Both the position numbers and the translations under genes were made by a program. A stretch of 64,000 nt of DNA. It comes from DASSFG01 sp035550375. GTDB lineage: Bacteria; Planctomycetota; Planctomycetia; Pirellulales; JAICIG01. The notes under the pieces are model-generated. The model was given only the letters and a program-made list of their open reading frames with translations, searched no databases and had not been told where the DNA came from. The DNA lies in the NCBI GenBank assembly GCA_035550375.1, contig DASZPH010000007.1, positions 1 through 64,000 of the forward strand, read 5' to 3'. Of this stretch, positions 1-8,823 are shown piece after piece (positions within the stretch are counted from its first letter, which is position 1; every line of letters starts with the position of its first letter).

Positions 1-917
1 TCCTTCACCTGCTGAGCCAACTCCACGAACGCTTCGTTCTCCACCCGCGAGCAACTCGGGCAACTGATGATGTTCAAGGTCGAAAGGCCGTAATCGACGA
101 CGCTGCGGACGCGGCCGGCCGCGATGTCGGCCAGAATCTGCCGGCCGGCGGCGATCTCTTCGGGCTTGCGCGGGTTGGGCACCGTCAGCGAGACGCGGAT
201 CGTGTCGCCGATGCCGCGGCTAATCAACTGCTCGAAGGCGATGCGGGTCTTGATGATGCCGTCGGGCGGGATGCCCGCCTCGGTCACCCCCAGGTGCAGC
301 GGCACGTCGGAGCGCTCCTCGGCAAACCGCCGGTTGACCTCGACGACTTTTTTGGGATCGGAGTCCTTGAGCGAGACGCAGTAGCGCGTGAAGCCGATGG
401 AATCCAGAAACTCGCAGTGTTCCAGGGCGCTTTCGAGCATGGGCGTGATCGAATCGTCGGCCGCGTACTTTTCGCGCTTGGCCGGATCGACCGAGCCGCA
501 GTTAACCCCCACGCGGATGGCACAGTCGTTCTCCCCCGCCACGCCGGCCAGAAAGCGGACTTTGTCCTGCCACGGCTTGGTGCGCTCGTGGTGATAAAGG
601 TGGCCCGGGTTGTAGCGCACCTTGTTGACGTGCGGAGCCACGAGCGTGGCCAGCCGGTAGTTTTCCTGCAGATCGACCGACAGGTTGGCCGTGGTCTGTT
701 TGCGGATTTCGGCCAACGCTTCGGCGTCTTTGTTGCTGTCGACGGCGATCCGTACCACGTCGGCCCCGGCCTCGGCCAGGGCGTTAACCTGGGCCACGGT
801 GGCGTCGATGTCCTGCGTGTGCGTGGCCGTCATGCTCTGAACGGCCACGGGGTAATCGCTGCCAATCGTGACCGAGCCGATGCGGACGGAACGGGTTGGA
901 TTGCGCGGAAGGCTCAT
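1..917 (-). CDS. ispG: 4-hydroxy-3-methylbut-2-enyl diphosphate synthase, 3'-truncated by window edge
   Basis: Penultimate enzyme of the MEP isoprenoid pathway, a cytoplasmic 4Fe-4S enzyme that converts MEcPP to HMBPP. The ATG at 917 opens a frame (MSLPRNPTRSVRIGSVTIGS) with the family features VAVQSMT near residue 25, VDLQENYRLA, VRYNPGH and RVGVNCGS. The CPSC motif that supplies two of the cluster cysteines lies close to the window edge. About 305 residues are visible, and the C-terminal part with the last cluster ligand lies outside the window. dxr, from the same pathway, is at 36.6 kb, so the MEP genes are dispersed. Identification is firm. Confidence 0.95.
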   Translation of the reverse strand, partial: MSLPRNPTRSVRIGSVTIGSDYPVAVQSMTATHTQDIDATVAQVNALAEAGADVVRIAVDSNKDAEALAEIRKQTTANLSVDLQENYRLATLVAPHVNKVRYNPGHLYHHERTKPWQDKVRFLAGVAGENDCAIRVGVNCGSVDPAKREKYAADDSITPMLESALEHCEFLDSIGFTRYCVSLKDSDPKKVVEVNRRFAEERSDVPLHLGVTEAGIPPDGIIKTRIAFEQLISRGIGDTIRVSLTVPNPRKPEEIAAGRQILADIAAGRVRSVVDYGLSTLNIISCPSCSRVENEAFVELAQQVK

Positions 918-1326
918 TTCTTGCGGTGACTTGGGTTCGCGGTGGCAAACCGCCAAGTAATCGATTGGTTTTGTCGGTCCTTTGTTGCGGTTCATTCTAC
1001 TCGACCAGCCGATTGCGATCCTACCCCATCCGTCTTGCTATTGCTGTATCCGGTTCAGGTCTGCATCTTGCGCTCCGTCGTTTAACTGGGAGCCATCCGC
1101 GACCGCGGGGACGGCGCCGAATGCAGGCCCGACAGTACAATTCGGCCCAGTCGGCAGCTCCAACCTCGCGGTCGCCGATGGCTCCCAGTTAAAATTAAAC
1201 GATGATGCACGTCAAACTCGAAACTCCCGAACTGAACACGGCACTAGCGAGCGCGTAACTCGGGACGAGTGCGCGAGTCCCGCCGATCCCGCCGCATCTT
1301 TTGCGGGCATGGGCGGCGACAACGAG
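918..1326. other. Intergenic region holding a palindromic repeat
   Basis: This 409-base gap separates the ispG start from the GH88 stop, both on the minus strand. Its only clear structure is the 113-bp palindromic element at 1081-1193. A short CGGGAC/GTCCCG hairpin at 1261-1282 lies downstream of the GH88 gene but has no T-tract. I see no supported gene. Confidence 0.6.
1081..1193. repeat. Dispersed palindromic element, family 1, full copy
   Basis: The outer arms, 1081-1097 (TTTAACTGGGAGCCATC) and 1177-1193, are exact reverse complements over 17 bp. After one C-C mismatch the stem continues for about 9 bp (GCGACCGCG). The centre contains GGCGCCGAATGC and a second conserved stretch. A related copy lies at 58481-58584 with about 80% identity by eye. 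Between the copies the stem changes from CCATC/GATGG to CCAAC/GTTGG, so base pairing is kept. It could be a non-autonomous mobile repeat, a structured RNA or a terminator-like element. Confidence 0.8.
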
Positions 1327-2427
1327 TCACCGCTTGCACAGTGCTTCGACAAAGAAGAAATCGCCCCACATCACCGATTCGTCGACCCCCAGTCTCTTTC
1401 GCGTGTGGTAGACGCCGTGCTTGAGCACCCCCTCCCAACCAGGCGTGTCGATCGCCAGGTAGTCCGGCTCGGCTAGGCGGTCGAGCATGGCAACGGCCGT
1501 CCGGCGGTAGGCCTGGGCCTTGCCTTCTGATTTCGTCTGGCGTGCGAGGTCGAGCAGCCCGCTGGCGGCGATGGCCGCGGCCGAGCTGTCTTTTTGCGGT
1601 CCCCAAGGCAAAGGCTGCGAGAGGTCGGCACGAAAATCCCAGTAAGGAATACCGTCGGCGGGGAGGTTTTTTAACCAGAAATCGGCGTTCCGCTCGGCGA
1701 CTTCCAGGAACTCGGCGTCGCCCGTGAGCTCGTAGACCTGGCTGAATCCGTAGAGCGACCAGGCGAGTCCACGCGCCCAGGCGCTGTCGGGTCGCCAACC
1801 CTGATGGGTTGCTTCCCGCAAGAACCGGCCGGTGACGAGGTCAAAAATCCCTTCGTGGGCGGTTGAGCCGTCGGGCCGTACCAGGCGGTCGCGCGTGGAG
1901 CGCGAGTGGGCCAGGCCGATCTGTTTGAGCTGGTAATTTCTGCTCAATTTGGCGGCGTAAAAAATAAGCGGCACGTTCATCATGATGTCGATAAACAGCG
2001 ACTCCGGTCCGACGAACGAGCGCAAGTACTGGCCGGCCGGCATGAAACGCTGAGAAAGGGTTTCGCCAGCCTGGATGAGCACCTGCCGCAGAGACGGCTC
2101 GCCGGTGAGCTGGTACCAGGGCCGATACGAGTTGAGGAAAATAAACCCGAGGTCGTGTACGTCGCGGTCGAACTGTCGGTGCTCGAGCAGCCGCGAATAG
2201 TGTTCAGCCCGCTCGCGCCAGGCCGGGTCGCCGGTCTGCTCAAAAAATCTCCACAGCGTGCCGGCGAAGAAACCGCCCGTCCAGTCGGTCCACAGCTCGC
2301 CCGAATGATGCCAGCGCCCCCCGACCGTGTAGATGGGAAAGTAATCGGGGGTGCGCTCGATCGTGGCAAGAACCTGGCGTTGGGCAAATTGCAGGGCGCG
2401 TGCGTAGCGGTTTGAAGTGAGCGTCAT
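1327..2427 (-). CDS. GH88-family unsaturated glucuronyl hydrolase
   Basis: Likely removes unsaturated (delta-4,5) uronic acids from the ends of oligosaccharides released by polysaccharide lyases. The 366-residue length is normal for GH88. The two aspartates expected in the active site fall at D92 (HDLGF) and D147 (SLFIDIMMN), close to D88 and D149 of the Bacillus enzyme. WTDWTGGFFAG, GTAHEGIFD and SAWARGLAW are further family-like blocks. No signal peptide is evident, so it may act in the cytoplasm. The cytochrome-PSD1/DUF1501 pair that follows is divergent. GH105 is the main alternative. Confidence 0.85.
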   Translation of the reverse strand: MTLTSNRYARALQFAQRQVLATIERTPDYFPIYTVGGRWHHSGELWTDWTGGFFAGTLWRFFEQTGDPAWRERAEHYSRLLEHRQFDRDVHDLGFIFLNSYRPWYQLTGEPSLRQVLIQAGETLSQRFMPAGQYLRSFVGPESLFIDIMMNVPLIFYAAKLSRNYQLKQIGLAHSRSTRDRLVRPDGSTAHEGIFDLVTGRFLREATHQGWRPDSAWARGLAWSLYGFSQVYELTGDAEFLEVAERNADFWLKNLPADGIPYWDFRADLSQPLPWGPQKDSSAAAIAASGLLDLARQTKSEGKAQAYRRTAVAMLDRLAEPDYLAIDTPGWEGVLKHGVYHTRKRLGVDESVMWGDFFFVEALCKR

Positions 2428-2598
2428 GGCGTCGTCCTGAGCGGCGTTTCCATTCCCCTCAACCTAACCCCTCTCGCAACGTGTCCAAAGGGACGAGGGG
2501 AGCGCAAGGGTGGACTTTTGGCGAAACGCATGATGCAATAATCCATGACCCAGGAAACGACTGGGCGAACGGCGACTGGCTCGCAAGGAAAATCAGGC

Positions 2599-5133
2599 AT
2601 GCTGAAAGGCGTTTGTTGGGGAGTGAGTTGGCTGGCGCTGGCCGCAATGGCGACACCCGCGTTGGCGATCGATTTCAATCGTGACATCCGGCCCATCCTG
2701 TCCAACAACTGTTTTAAGTGCCACGGACCGGACGCCGCCGAACGGAAAGCCGGTCTGCGGCTCGACGCGCAAGAATACGCCTTCAAACCGAGCCAGTCGG
2801 GACCGCCGGCTATCGTCCCCGGCAAGCCGGATGAGAGCGAGTTCGTTCGCCGCATATTCGCGGCCGACGATGAACAAATGCCGCCCGCCGACAGCAACAA
2901 GCGGCTGAGCGACAGTGAGAAGACCATCCTCAGGGAGTGGATTGCGGCCGGCGCACCGTGGCAGGAACACTGGTCCTTCGTCGCGCCCAGGCGGCCGTCC
3001 ACCCCCGCCGTCTCGACCGACAAGGCGGCGTGGCCTCGCAACCCGATCGACCATTTTATTTTGGAGCGGCTCGAGGCCGAGAAGCTTTCTCCGTCGCCCG
3101 AAGCCGACCGGCCGACGCTCATCCGACGGCTGTCTCTCGACCTAACCGGTCTGCCGCCCACGCCGGAAGAAGTCGATCGGTTTGTCAACGACGCCGGCGG
3201 CGACGCTTATGAAAGGCTGGTGGAGCGGTTGTTGCAGTCGCCCCGTTACGGCGAGCGGCTGGCGCAGGAGTGGCTCGACGCGGCCCGCTTTGCCGACACC
3301 AACGGCTACCACATCGACAACGGCCGTGACATGTCGCTCTGGCGGGAGTGGGTGATCGCCAGCTACAACGCCAACCTGCCCTTCGACCGGTTCACCGTCG
3401 AGCAGCTTGCCGGCGACCTGCTCCCCGATCCAACCGTCGATCAATTGATCGCTAGCGGCTTCAACCGCAACCACATGATTAATTTCGAGGGGGGCGCGAT
3501 TCCCGAAGAGTACCACACGGCCTACATCGTCGACCGCGTAAACACCACGAGCACGGTCTGGCTCGGGCTGACGGTCGCCTGCACCCAGTGCCACGATCAC
3601 AAGTACGACCCGCTTACGCAGAAGGAGTTTTATCAGCTCTACGCTTTCTTCCACAATGTGCCCGAAAATGGCCTGGACGGCCGGCAGGGAAATTCGGAGC
3701 CCCTCGTCAAAGCCCCGTCACGCGAGCAGCAGGCGAGGCTCGATGAGCTCACCAGCGCCATCGCCGCCCTGGAGCACGAGCTCGACGAACCGATCGGTGA
3801 AGTCGACGCAGCCCAGCTCGACTGGGAGCGCGAGGCGAAGGCGGCAAGCAAGCCGGACGACAAGATACCGCAAGCCGTGCGAGACGCCTTGGCGGTGGCG
3901 GCCGAGTCTCGCGACGATAACCAGAGGGGGGCGATCCGGCGTTATTTCCGCCGGCACAAAAGCGACTTGAAACCGCGGTTCGACACCCTGGATAAGCTCA
4001 AGGCGGAGCAGGGGCAACTGGACAAGGCCGTTCCCACGGCCATGGTCATGCGAGAAATGCCCTCACCGCGAGAGACTTTCTTGCTCGTGCGCGGACAGTA
4101 CGACAAACGGGGCGAAAAGGTGTCGCCCAGCGTACCCGCCTGCTTGCCGCCCTTGGCCGACGGGAGCCCGGCGAATCGGCTGGGACTGGCGCGGTGGCTC
4201 GTTGATCCAGCTCACCCGCTGACGTCCCGGGTGATCGTCAATCGATACTGGCAGATGCTGTTCGGCACGGGCTTGGTGAAGACGTCCGAAGATTTCGGTT
4301 CGCAGGGGGAGCGGCCGAGCCACCCCGAATTGCTCGACTGGCTGGCGGTTGAATTCCGCGAGAGCGGCTGGGACGTGAAACACCTGATGCGGTTGATGGT
4401 CACTTCGGCCACTTATCGGCAGGCCTCGGCGGCGACGCCCGACCTGCTGGCCCAAGATCCTGAAAACCGGCTGCTCGCCCGCATGAGCCGCTTGCGTCTG
4501 CCGGCCGAAGCCATTCGCGACCAGGCGCTGGCCGCAGCCGGCCTTCTGGATGGGCGGATCGGCGGGCCGAGCGTGTCGCCCTACCAGCCTGCCGGGTTGT
4601 GGGAAGAGCTGATGTCTCGCGAGGACGGCAAAAACTGGACGGCCCAGGTTTACCTCCAGAGCCACGGTGCGGACCTTTACCGTCGGACGATGTACACTTT
4701 CTGGAAACGGACCAGCCCGCCACCGACCCTTTCGACGTTCGACGCGCCCGACCGCGAAGTCTGCACCGTGCGGCGAGCCCGGACCAACACCCCCTTGCAG
4801 GCCCTGATTTTGATGAACGACCCGACCTACGTCGAGGCGGGTCGGAAACTGGCAGAACGGGTGCTGTCCGAGCCCCTCCCGATCGACGAACGGCTGGCGA
4901 CAGTGTTTCGGCTGGTGGTTGCTCGGCCGCCCACTGAGCGAGAGAGACACGTGCTGCGGCGAATGCTCGAAGAGCAGCTTGCCGCTTTTCGTAACGACTC
5001 GGACGCGATCGAGAAGCTTTTGTCCGTAGGAGAATCGCCGCGAGACGAGCGATTTGAGCCAGTGGAATTGGCCGCCTGGGCGACTGTGGCCAGCGTGATC
5101 TTGAACCTGGATGAAGCGGTAACGCGAAACTGA
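2599..5133 (+). CDS. PSD1 and planctomycete cytochrome C domain protein (PSCyt1-DUF1549-DUF1553)
   Basis: Secreted planctomycete-type protein of 844 residues. I chose the ATG at 2599 because it begins a clean signal peptide (MLKGVCWGVSWLALAAMATP), although an in-frame ATG lies 54 bases upstream. A haem-binding CFKCHGP motif follows about 16 residues after the signal peptide. The DUF1549 region contains ESPRYGERLAQEWLDAARF-like and ACTQCHDHKYDP blocks (here beginning QSPRYGERL). The C-terminal DUF1553 region carries NRYWQMLFGTGLV and RRTMYTFWKRTSPPPTL. The biochemical role of the family is unresolved. The DUF1501 gene downstream is its usual partner. Confidence 0.93.
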   Translation: MLKGVCWGVSWLALAAMATPALAIDFNRDIRPILSNNCFKCHGPDAAERKAGLRLDAQEYAFKPSQSGPPAIVPGKPDESEFVRRIFAADDEQMPPADSNKRLSDSEKTILREWIAAGAPWQEHWSFVAPRRPSTPAVSTDKAAWPRNPIDHFILERLEAEKLSPSPEADRPTLIRRLSLDLTGLPPTPEEVDRFVNDAGGDAYERLVERLLQSPRYGERLAQEWLDAARFADTNGYHIDNGRDMSLWREWVIASYNANLPFDRFTVEQLAGDLLPDPTVDQLIASGFNRNHMINFEGGAIPEEYHTAYIVDRVNTTSTVWLGLTVACTQCHDHKYDPLTQKEFYQLYAFFHNVPENGLDGRQGNSEPLVKAPSREQQARLDELTSAIAALEHELDEPIGEVDAAQLDWEREAKAASKPDDKIPQAVRDALAVAAESRDDNQRGAIRRYFRRHKSDLKPRFDTLDKLKAEQGQLDKAVPTAMVMREMPSPRETFLLVRGQYDKRGEKVSPSVPACLPPLADGSPANRLGLARWLVDPAHPLTSRVIVNRYWQMLFGTGLVKTSEDFGSQGERPSHPELLDWLAVEFRESGWDVKHLMRLMVTSATYRQASAATPDLLAQDPENRLLARMSRLRLPAEAIRDQALAAAGLLDGRIGGPSVSPYQPAGLWEELMSREDGKNWTAQVYLQSHGADLYRRTMYTFWKRTSPPPTLSTFDAPDREVCTVRRARTNTPLQALILMNDPTYVEAGRKLAERVLSEPLPIDERLATVFRLVVARPPTERERHVLRRMLEEQLAAFRNDSDAIEKLLSVGESPRDERFEPVELAAWATVASVILNLDEAVTRN

Positions 5134-5143
5134 GAAAAGTATC

Positions 5144-5241
5144 GTAGTAGGCACACTCCCGTGTGCCGTTGAACTTTGGGCGAGTGGATTATCCACCCGT
5201 AAGCGGCGACGGCACGACAGAGCGAGAGCGTGCCTGCTGCC
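5144..5241. repeat. Dispersed palindromic element, family 2, copy A
   Basis: The element starts 11 bases after the PSD1 stop. It begins GTAGTAGGCACAC...GTGTGCCGTT, followed by AACTTTGGGCGAGTGG, and ends GCGACGGCACGAC...GCGTGCCTGCT. The reverse complement of 57128-57220 has the same order of blocks at high identity. A third, more divergent copy with the same ends lies at 39912-40051. Each copy sits just 3' of a stop codon, which suggests a role in transcript ends or a preferred insertion site. Confidence 0.8.
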
Positions 5242-5359
5242 GTGGTGGGGCTCGCCTCGTCCGAACACGCCGGTTATGCGACGCCTGGGAAAAGCAGCCG
5301 CAAAGGGAAGCAAGAAAAACCGAAGGTCGGCAAGAAGACGAAAGAAGGTGGATGACGGG

Positions 5360-6826
5360 ATGACCCTGCAAAACGATGTCACTCAGCTCTTAAATCGCCG
5401 GCACTTCTTCGGCCGCACCGCCACCGGCATCGGCACGGCGGCGCTGGCTTCGCTCCTCAACGAGCGGCCGTTGGCGGCTGGTCTCGATTCCGGCGCCAAG
5501 CCGCGCGGCACTCTCGATGCCTTCCACTTCGCTCCCAAGGCGAAGCACGTGATCTACCTCTTTATGTCGGGTGGACCGTCGCACATCGACCTTTTCGATT
5601 ACAAGCCGGCGCTCAAAGAGCACCACGGCGAAGAATTGCCGGGCAGCGTGCGCATGGGCCAGCGGATCACCGGGATGACGGCCGGCCAAAAGTCGTTTCC
5701 CTGCGTGGCACCGATGTTCGAGTTTCAGCAGCACGGCCAATGCGGGGCCTGGGTGAGCGAGTTGCTGCCGAACGTGGCCGGCGTCGTCGACGACCTGGCA
5801 ATCGTCAAATCGGTGCACACCGAGGCCATCAACCACGATCCGGCTACGACCTACATCATGACGGGCGCCCAGCAGCCCGGCCGGCCGAGCCTTGGCGGCT
5901 GGCTGAGCTACGGCATCGGCAGCGAGAACGACAACCTGCCCGCCTTTATCGTCATGATCTCGCAAGGGAGCGGCAACAAGACAGACCAGCCGATCTTCTC
6001 ACGGCTGTGGGGAAGCGGCTTCTTGCCGACTCAACATCAGGGAGTGCGGCTGCACTCGGGACACGACCCGGTTCTCTACCTGTCCGATCCTCCGGGGATC
6101 GACCGGGCCACGCGCCGCCGAATGCTCGACGGGGTCGGCGAGTTGAACCGCCTGGCGGTCGAGTCGTTCGGCGACCCGGAGATCAACACCCGCATCGCCC
6201 AATACGAGATGGCGTTTCGCATGCAGGCGTCGGTGCCGGAGCTCACCGATCTCTCGCAAGAGACGCAGGAAACGATCGACGCCTACGGCATCGACGACAA
6301 AGGGACGGACGGCGGCTTCGCCCGCAACTGCCTGCTCGCGCGGCGGATGGTGGAGCGCGGCGTGCGGTTCGTGCAACTGATGCACCGCGGCTGGGACCAG
6401 CACAGCAGCCTGCCGACGCAAATCCGCGGCCAGTGCCGCGACGTCGACCGCCCCAGCGCGGCGCTGGTGGCCGATCTCAAAGCCCGCGGACTGCTCGACG
6501 AGACGCTCGTGATCTGGGGGGGCGAGTTCGGCCGTACCGTCTACAGCCAGGGTCAATTAACCAAAGACAACTACGGCCGCGACCATCACGGCCGCTGCTT
6601 TACGCTCTGGCTGGCGGGGGGCGGCATCAAACCGGGGGGCAGCTACGGCGAGACCGACGATTTCTGCTACAACGTCGTGCGCGACGGCGTTCACATCCAC
6701 GATCTCAACGCCACAGTGCTCCACTGCCTGGGTATCGATCACACGCGTCTGACGTTCCGCTTCCAGGGGCGAGATTTCCGCCTGACCGACGTACACGGGA
6801 ACGTGGTCGCGGGACTGCTCGCCTAA
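5360..6826 (+). CDS. DUF1501 domain-containing protein (twin-arginine leader)
   Basis: Sulfatase/alkaline-phosphatase-like planctomycete protein of 488 residues, partner of the PSD1 gene upstream. The ATG at 5360 is preferred over one at 5276 because it places the twin-arginine leader (NRRHFFGRTATGIGTAALAS) near the N terminus; the extra upstream segment is only basic and low-complexity. Family blocks are KHVIYLFMSGGPSHIDLFDYKP, which places a metal-site-like aspartate at the front, then VRFVQLMHRGWDQH, VIWGGEFGRT and GRDHHGRCFTLWLAGGGI. The end LTFRFQGRDFRLTDVHGNVV is diagnostic. Probably exported folded by Tat. Function not established. Confidence 0.93.
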   Translation: MTLQNDVTQLLNRRHFFGRTATGIGTAALASLLNERPLAAGLDSGAKPRGTLDAFHFAPKAKHVIYLFMSGGPSHIDLFDYKPALKEHHGEELPGSVRMGQRITGMTAGQKSFPCVAPMFEFQQHGQCGAWVSELLPNVAGVVDDLAIVKSVHTEAINHDPATTYIMTGAQQPGRPSLGGWLSYGIGSENDNLPAFIVMISQGSGNKTDQPIFSRLWGSGFLPTQHQGVRLHSGHDPVLYLSDPPGIDRATRRRMLDGVGELNRLAVESFGDPEINTRIAQYEMAFRMQASVPELTDLSQETQETIDAYGIDDKGTDGGFARNCLLARRMVERGVRFVQLMHRGWDQHSSLPTQIRGQCRDVDRPSAALVADLKARGLLDETLVIWGGEFGRTVYSQGQLTKDNYGRDHHGRCFTLWLAGGGIKPGGSYGETDDFCYNVVRDGVHIHDLNATVLHCLGIDHTRLTFRFQGRDFRLTDVHGNVVAGLLA

Positions 6827-6845
6827 CATACGAGGGAAGGCCGCC

Positions 6846-7526
6846 CTACAGGCGGATCTTGCCGCCAGGAGGAACGACGCAGGGCTCGGCCTTGGTTTCG
6901 CTGCGGACGCGCTGGGCCCACGCTTCGGCATCCTGGGAAATCGCCGGCCAGGTGTTGTAGTGCGATGGGGCGACGCGCTTCGACTCAATCAGCTTGATCG
7001 CCTCGATCGAGTCGTCCGGGCCCATCGTGAACAGGTCTCCGATCGGCAGCACGGCCAGATCGATCTTCGCCGCGCCGATGAGTTTCATGTCGTAAAACAA
7101 CCCGGTGTCGCAGGCGAAGTAGATCTTGCCGTCGGCCAAAGTCAGGAGAAACCCGGAGGGATTTCCGCCGTTGGAACCATCGGGCAAGGCCGAGCTGTGA
7201 TGTGCCAGCGTCAGCTTCACACGGCCCCACGGGTGATCTGAACCGCCGCCCAGGTTGTGGGCCAAGGTCTTCGTCACGCCCTGCCCGGCCAGCCACTGGC
7301 AAATCTCAAAGTTGGAGATGACGGTCGCATCCGTACGACGGGCGAGGCGCACGCAGTCGGAAACATGGTCGGCGTGGCCGTGCGAGACGAGGATGAAATC
7401 GGGCGAAACCTGTTCGGGCTTAACCGGCGAGGTGGGGGAATCGTCAAGAAACGGATCCACCAGCAGCGTGTGCCCGCCGGTACGAACGAGCCAGGTTCCG
7501 TGTCCCAGCCAAGTGAGTTCCGTCAT
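6846..7526 (-). CDS. MBL-fold metal-dependent hydrolase (UPF0173 type)
   Basis: A metallo-beta-lactamase-fold hydrolase of 226 residues, the usual size for the short UPF0173-type family. The metal-binding motif SHGHADH occupies residues 48-54. Further ligands probably come from the HHSSALPDGSNGGNPSG segment, FACDTGLF and the late SHYNTWP. There is no signal peptide, so it is cytoplasmic. It converges on the DUF1501 gene with only 19 bases between the stops. The substrate cannot be read from sequence. Confidence 0.85.
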   Translation of the reverse strand: MTELTWLGHGTWLVRTGGHTLLVDPFLDDSPTSPVKPEQVSPDFILVSHGHADHVSDCVRLARRTDATVISNFEICQWLAGQGVTKTLAHNLGGGSDHPWGRVKLTLAHHSSALPDGSNGGNPSGFLLTLADGKIYFACDTGLFYDMKLIGAAKIDLAVLPIGDLFTMGPDDSIEAIKLIESKRVAPSHYNTWPAISQDAEAWAQRVRSETKAEPCVVPPGGKIRL

Positions 7527-7581
7527 GGCGTGCCCTGATAAGCCGTCTCAGCAGTTCCCGCCGGCCACGACTTCCCGCCGG

Positions 7582-8178
7582 TCACGCGGAATTCGAGGGG
7601 GAACTGTGGTTTCGCATCTTCTGGCGTGCCCGGCTGAGGGTGGGACCGACGCTGTTTTCGGCGATGCCGGTCGCCGTGCTGATCTCCTGGTAGGTCTTTC
7701 CTTCCAGGTGGTACATGCGGACGATGGTCGCTTCCTGACCGTCCAGCTTGCCAAGCAGCCTCTCGACCTCTTCGCGGTCGCTGACCCGCTGCTCGGTTTG
7801 CGCGCCGTCGCCCCCGATGACGCGGGCCGACGGAATACCAGCCGGGATGGCGCCTTTACTCGATCCGTTTCCTGAGTTGCGGCGCAACAATTCACGCACC
7901 ACCACCCGGCGAGCGACCACGGTTAGATACGTCGCCAGGCTGCTTTGGCCCCGGAAATGGCGCAACACGGCAAAGTCGTCGCGAACGATGGCCAAAAAGA
8001 CCTCGGCGCAAAGGTCCTCACGATCCTGCGAAGAAAGCCGCATCGAGCGGCACTGGGCCGAATGGTTGGTCACGTGCACGACCAGACCGATGAAGCGATC
8101 GACGAAATCCTCCCAGGCCCGCGGCGCTCGAGCCAGGCAGCGTTCGAGGAGACTTCGGTCGATTTCAGAGAGAGCCAC
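7582..8178 (-). CDS. ECF-type RNA polymerase sigma factor
   Basis: A 198-residue sigma-70 family protein of extracytoplasmic-function size. Region 2 is visible in WEDFVDRF...LSSQDREDLCAEVFLAIVRD and FRGQSSLATYLTVVARRVV. Region 4 is the helix-turn-helix at DGQEATIVRMYHLEGKTYQE, followed by IAENSVGPTLSRARQKM. Between them is a Gly/Ser/Ala-rich linker of about 35 residues. No anti-sigma gene is next to it, so its control is unknown. It diverges from the ferredoxin gene. Confidence 0.9.
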   Translation of the reverse strand: MALSEIDRSLLERCLARAPRAWEDFVDRFIGLVVHVTNHSAQCRSMRLSSQDREDLCAEVFLAIVRDDFAVLRHFRGQSSLATYLTVVARRVVVRELLRRNSGNGSSKGAIPAGIPSARVIGGDGAQTEQRVSDREEVERLLGKLDGQEATIVRMYHLEGKTYQEISTATGIAENSVGPTLSRARQKMRNHSSPSNSA

Positions 8179-8541
8179 GACGCACTACCTGAGCTAGCGG
8201 CGGCTAAAGTCGGGGCCAATCCTTGCCTTCTATACCCACAGCCTTCGATACCACGATCTCGTGAAGGAGTCGAGGTAAATCGGGCCACGCAATGCCTGTG
8301 CCGAATGCCTGTGCCGAACCCTCAACCTCCTGATTTTACGACCCGCCAGAAATCGGGGCAAGTCCGACGCGGCGAAAACCGATTTTCTTGCACGGTGGTG
8401 CGCAGCTTGACCGGTATCCGGGGGAGTTTTAGAGTCAGGGGGTCGTCCCACGTCCTGTCGCTGCCGGCACTTGACACTCCTGTGCCCGGCGATTTGAATA
8501 CCGCTTTCTTTGTCGTTTTATGTGAAAGGAGATTGCTGTCG
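8179..8541. other. Divergent intergenic region, sigma factor / ferredoxin
   Basis: 363 bases between the divergent sigma-factor and ferredoxin starts, so it must hold promoters for both. I could not pick out a convincing -35/-10 pair, an inverted repeat or a small gene. Confidence 0.5.
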
Positions 8542-8823
8542 ATGACCCACGTCGTTGCCGAACCTTGTTTTGGCTGCAAGTACACGGATTGCGTGGTAGT
8601 CTGCCCGGTGGAATGCTTTTATGAAGGCGAGAAGATGCTCTACATCCACCCGGACGAGTGCATCGACTGCGAAGCCTGCGTGCCCGAGTGTCCCGTGGAA
8701 GCCATCTTCCACGAAGACAATCTTCCGGAAGAGTGGAAGGAATTCACGGCCTTGAACGCCGAAATGGCGCCGCAGTGCGAAGTGATCACTGAGAAGAAAG
8801 AGCCGCTGGCGGGCGCGGAGTAA
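8542..8823 (+). CDS. fdxA: 7Fe (3Fe-4S plus 4Fe-4S) ferredoxin, FdxA type
   Basis: Small electron carrier of 93 residues. The start at 8542 has a good Shine-Dalgarno, AAAGGAG at 8524-8530. The cysteine pattern matches Azotobacter ferredoxin I: C9, C12, C17, C21-Pro and C25 in the first half, then C40, C43, C46 and C50-Pro. CKYTDC, CPVECFYEG and IHPDECIDCEAC are near-identical to that family. The C9-x7-C17 spacing is typical of a 3Fe-4S site in the first half. The acidic tail may contact partner proteins. A partner reductase is not nearby. Confidence 0.93.
   Translation: MTHVVAEPCFGCKYTDCVVVCPVECFYEGEKMLYIHPDECIDCEACVPECPVEAIFHEDNLPEEWKEFTALNAEMAPQCEVITEKKEPLAGAE

Noticed and set aside
1261..1282. 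Hairpin CGGGAC/GTCCCG as a terminator of the GH88 gene
   Set aside because: Short stem with no T-tract on the minus strand; too weak to call.
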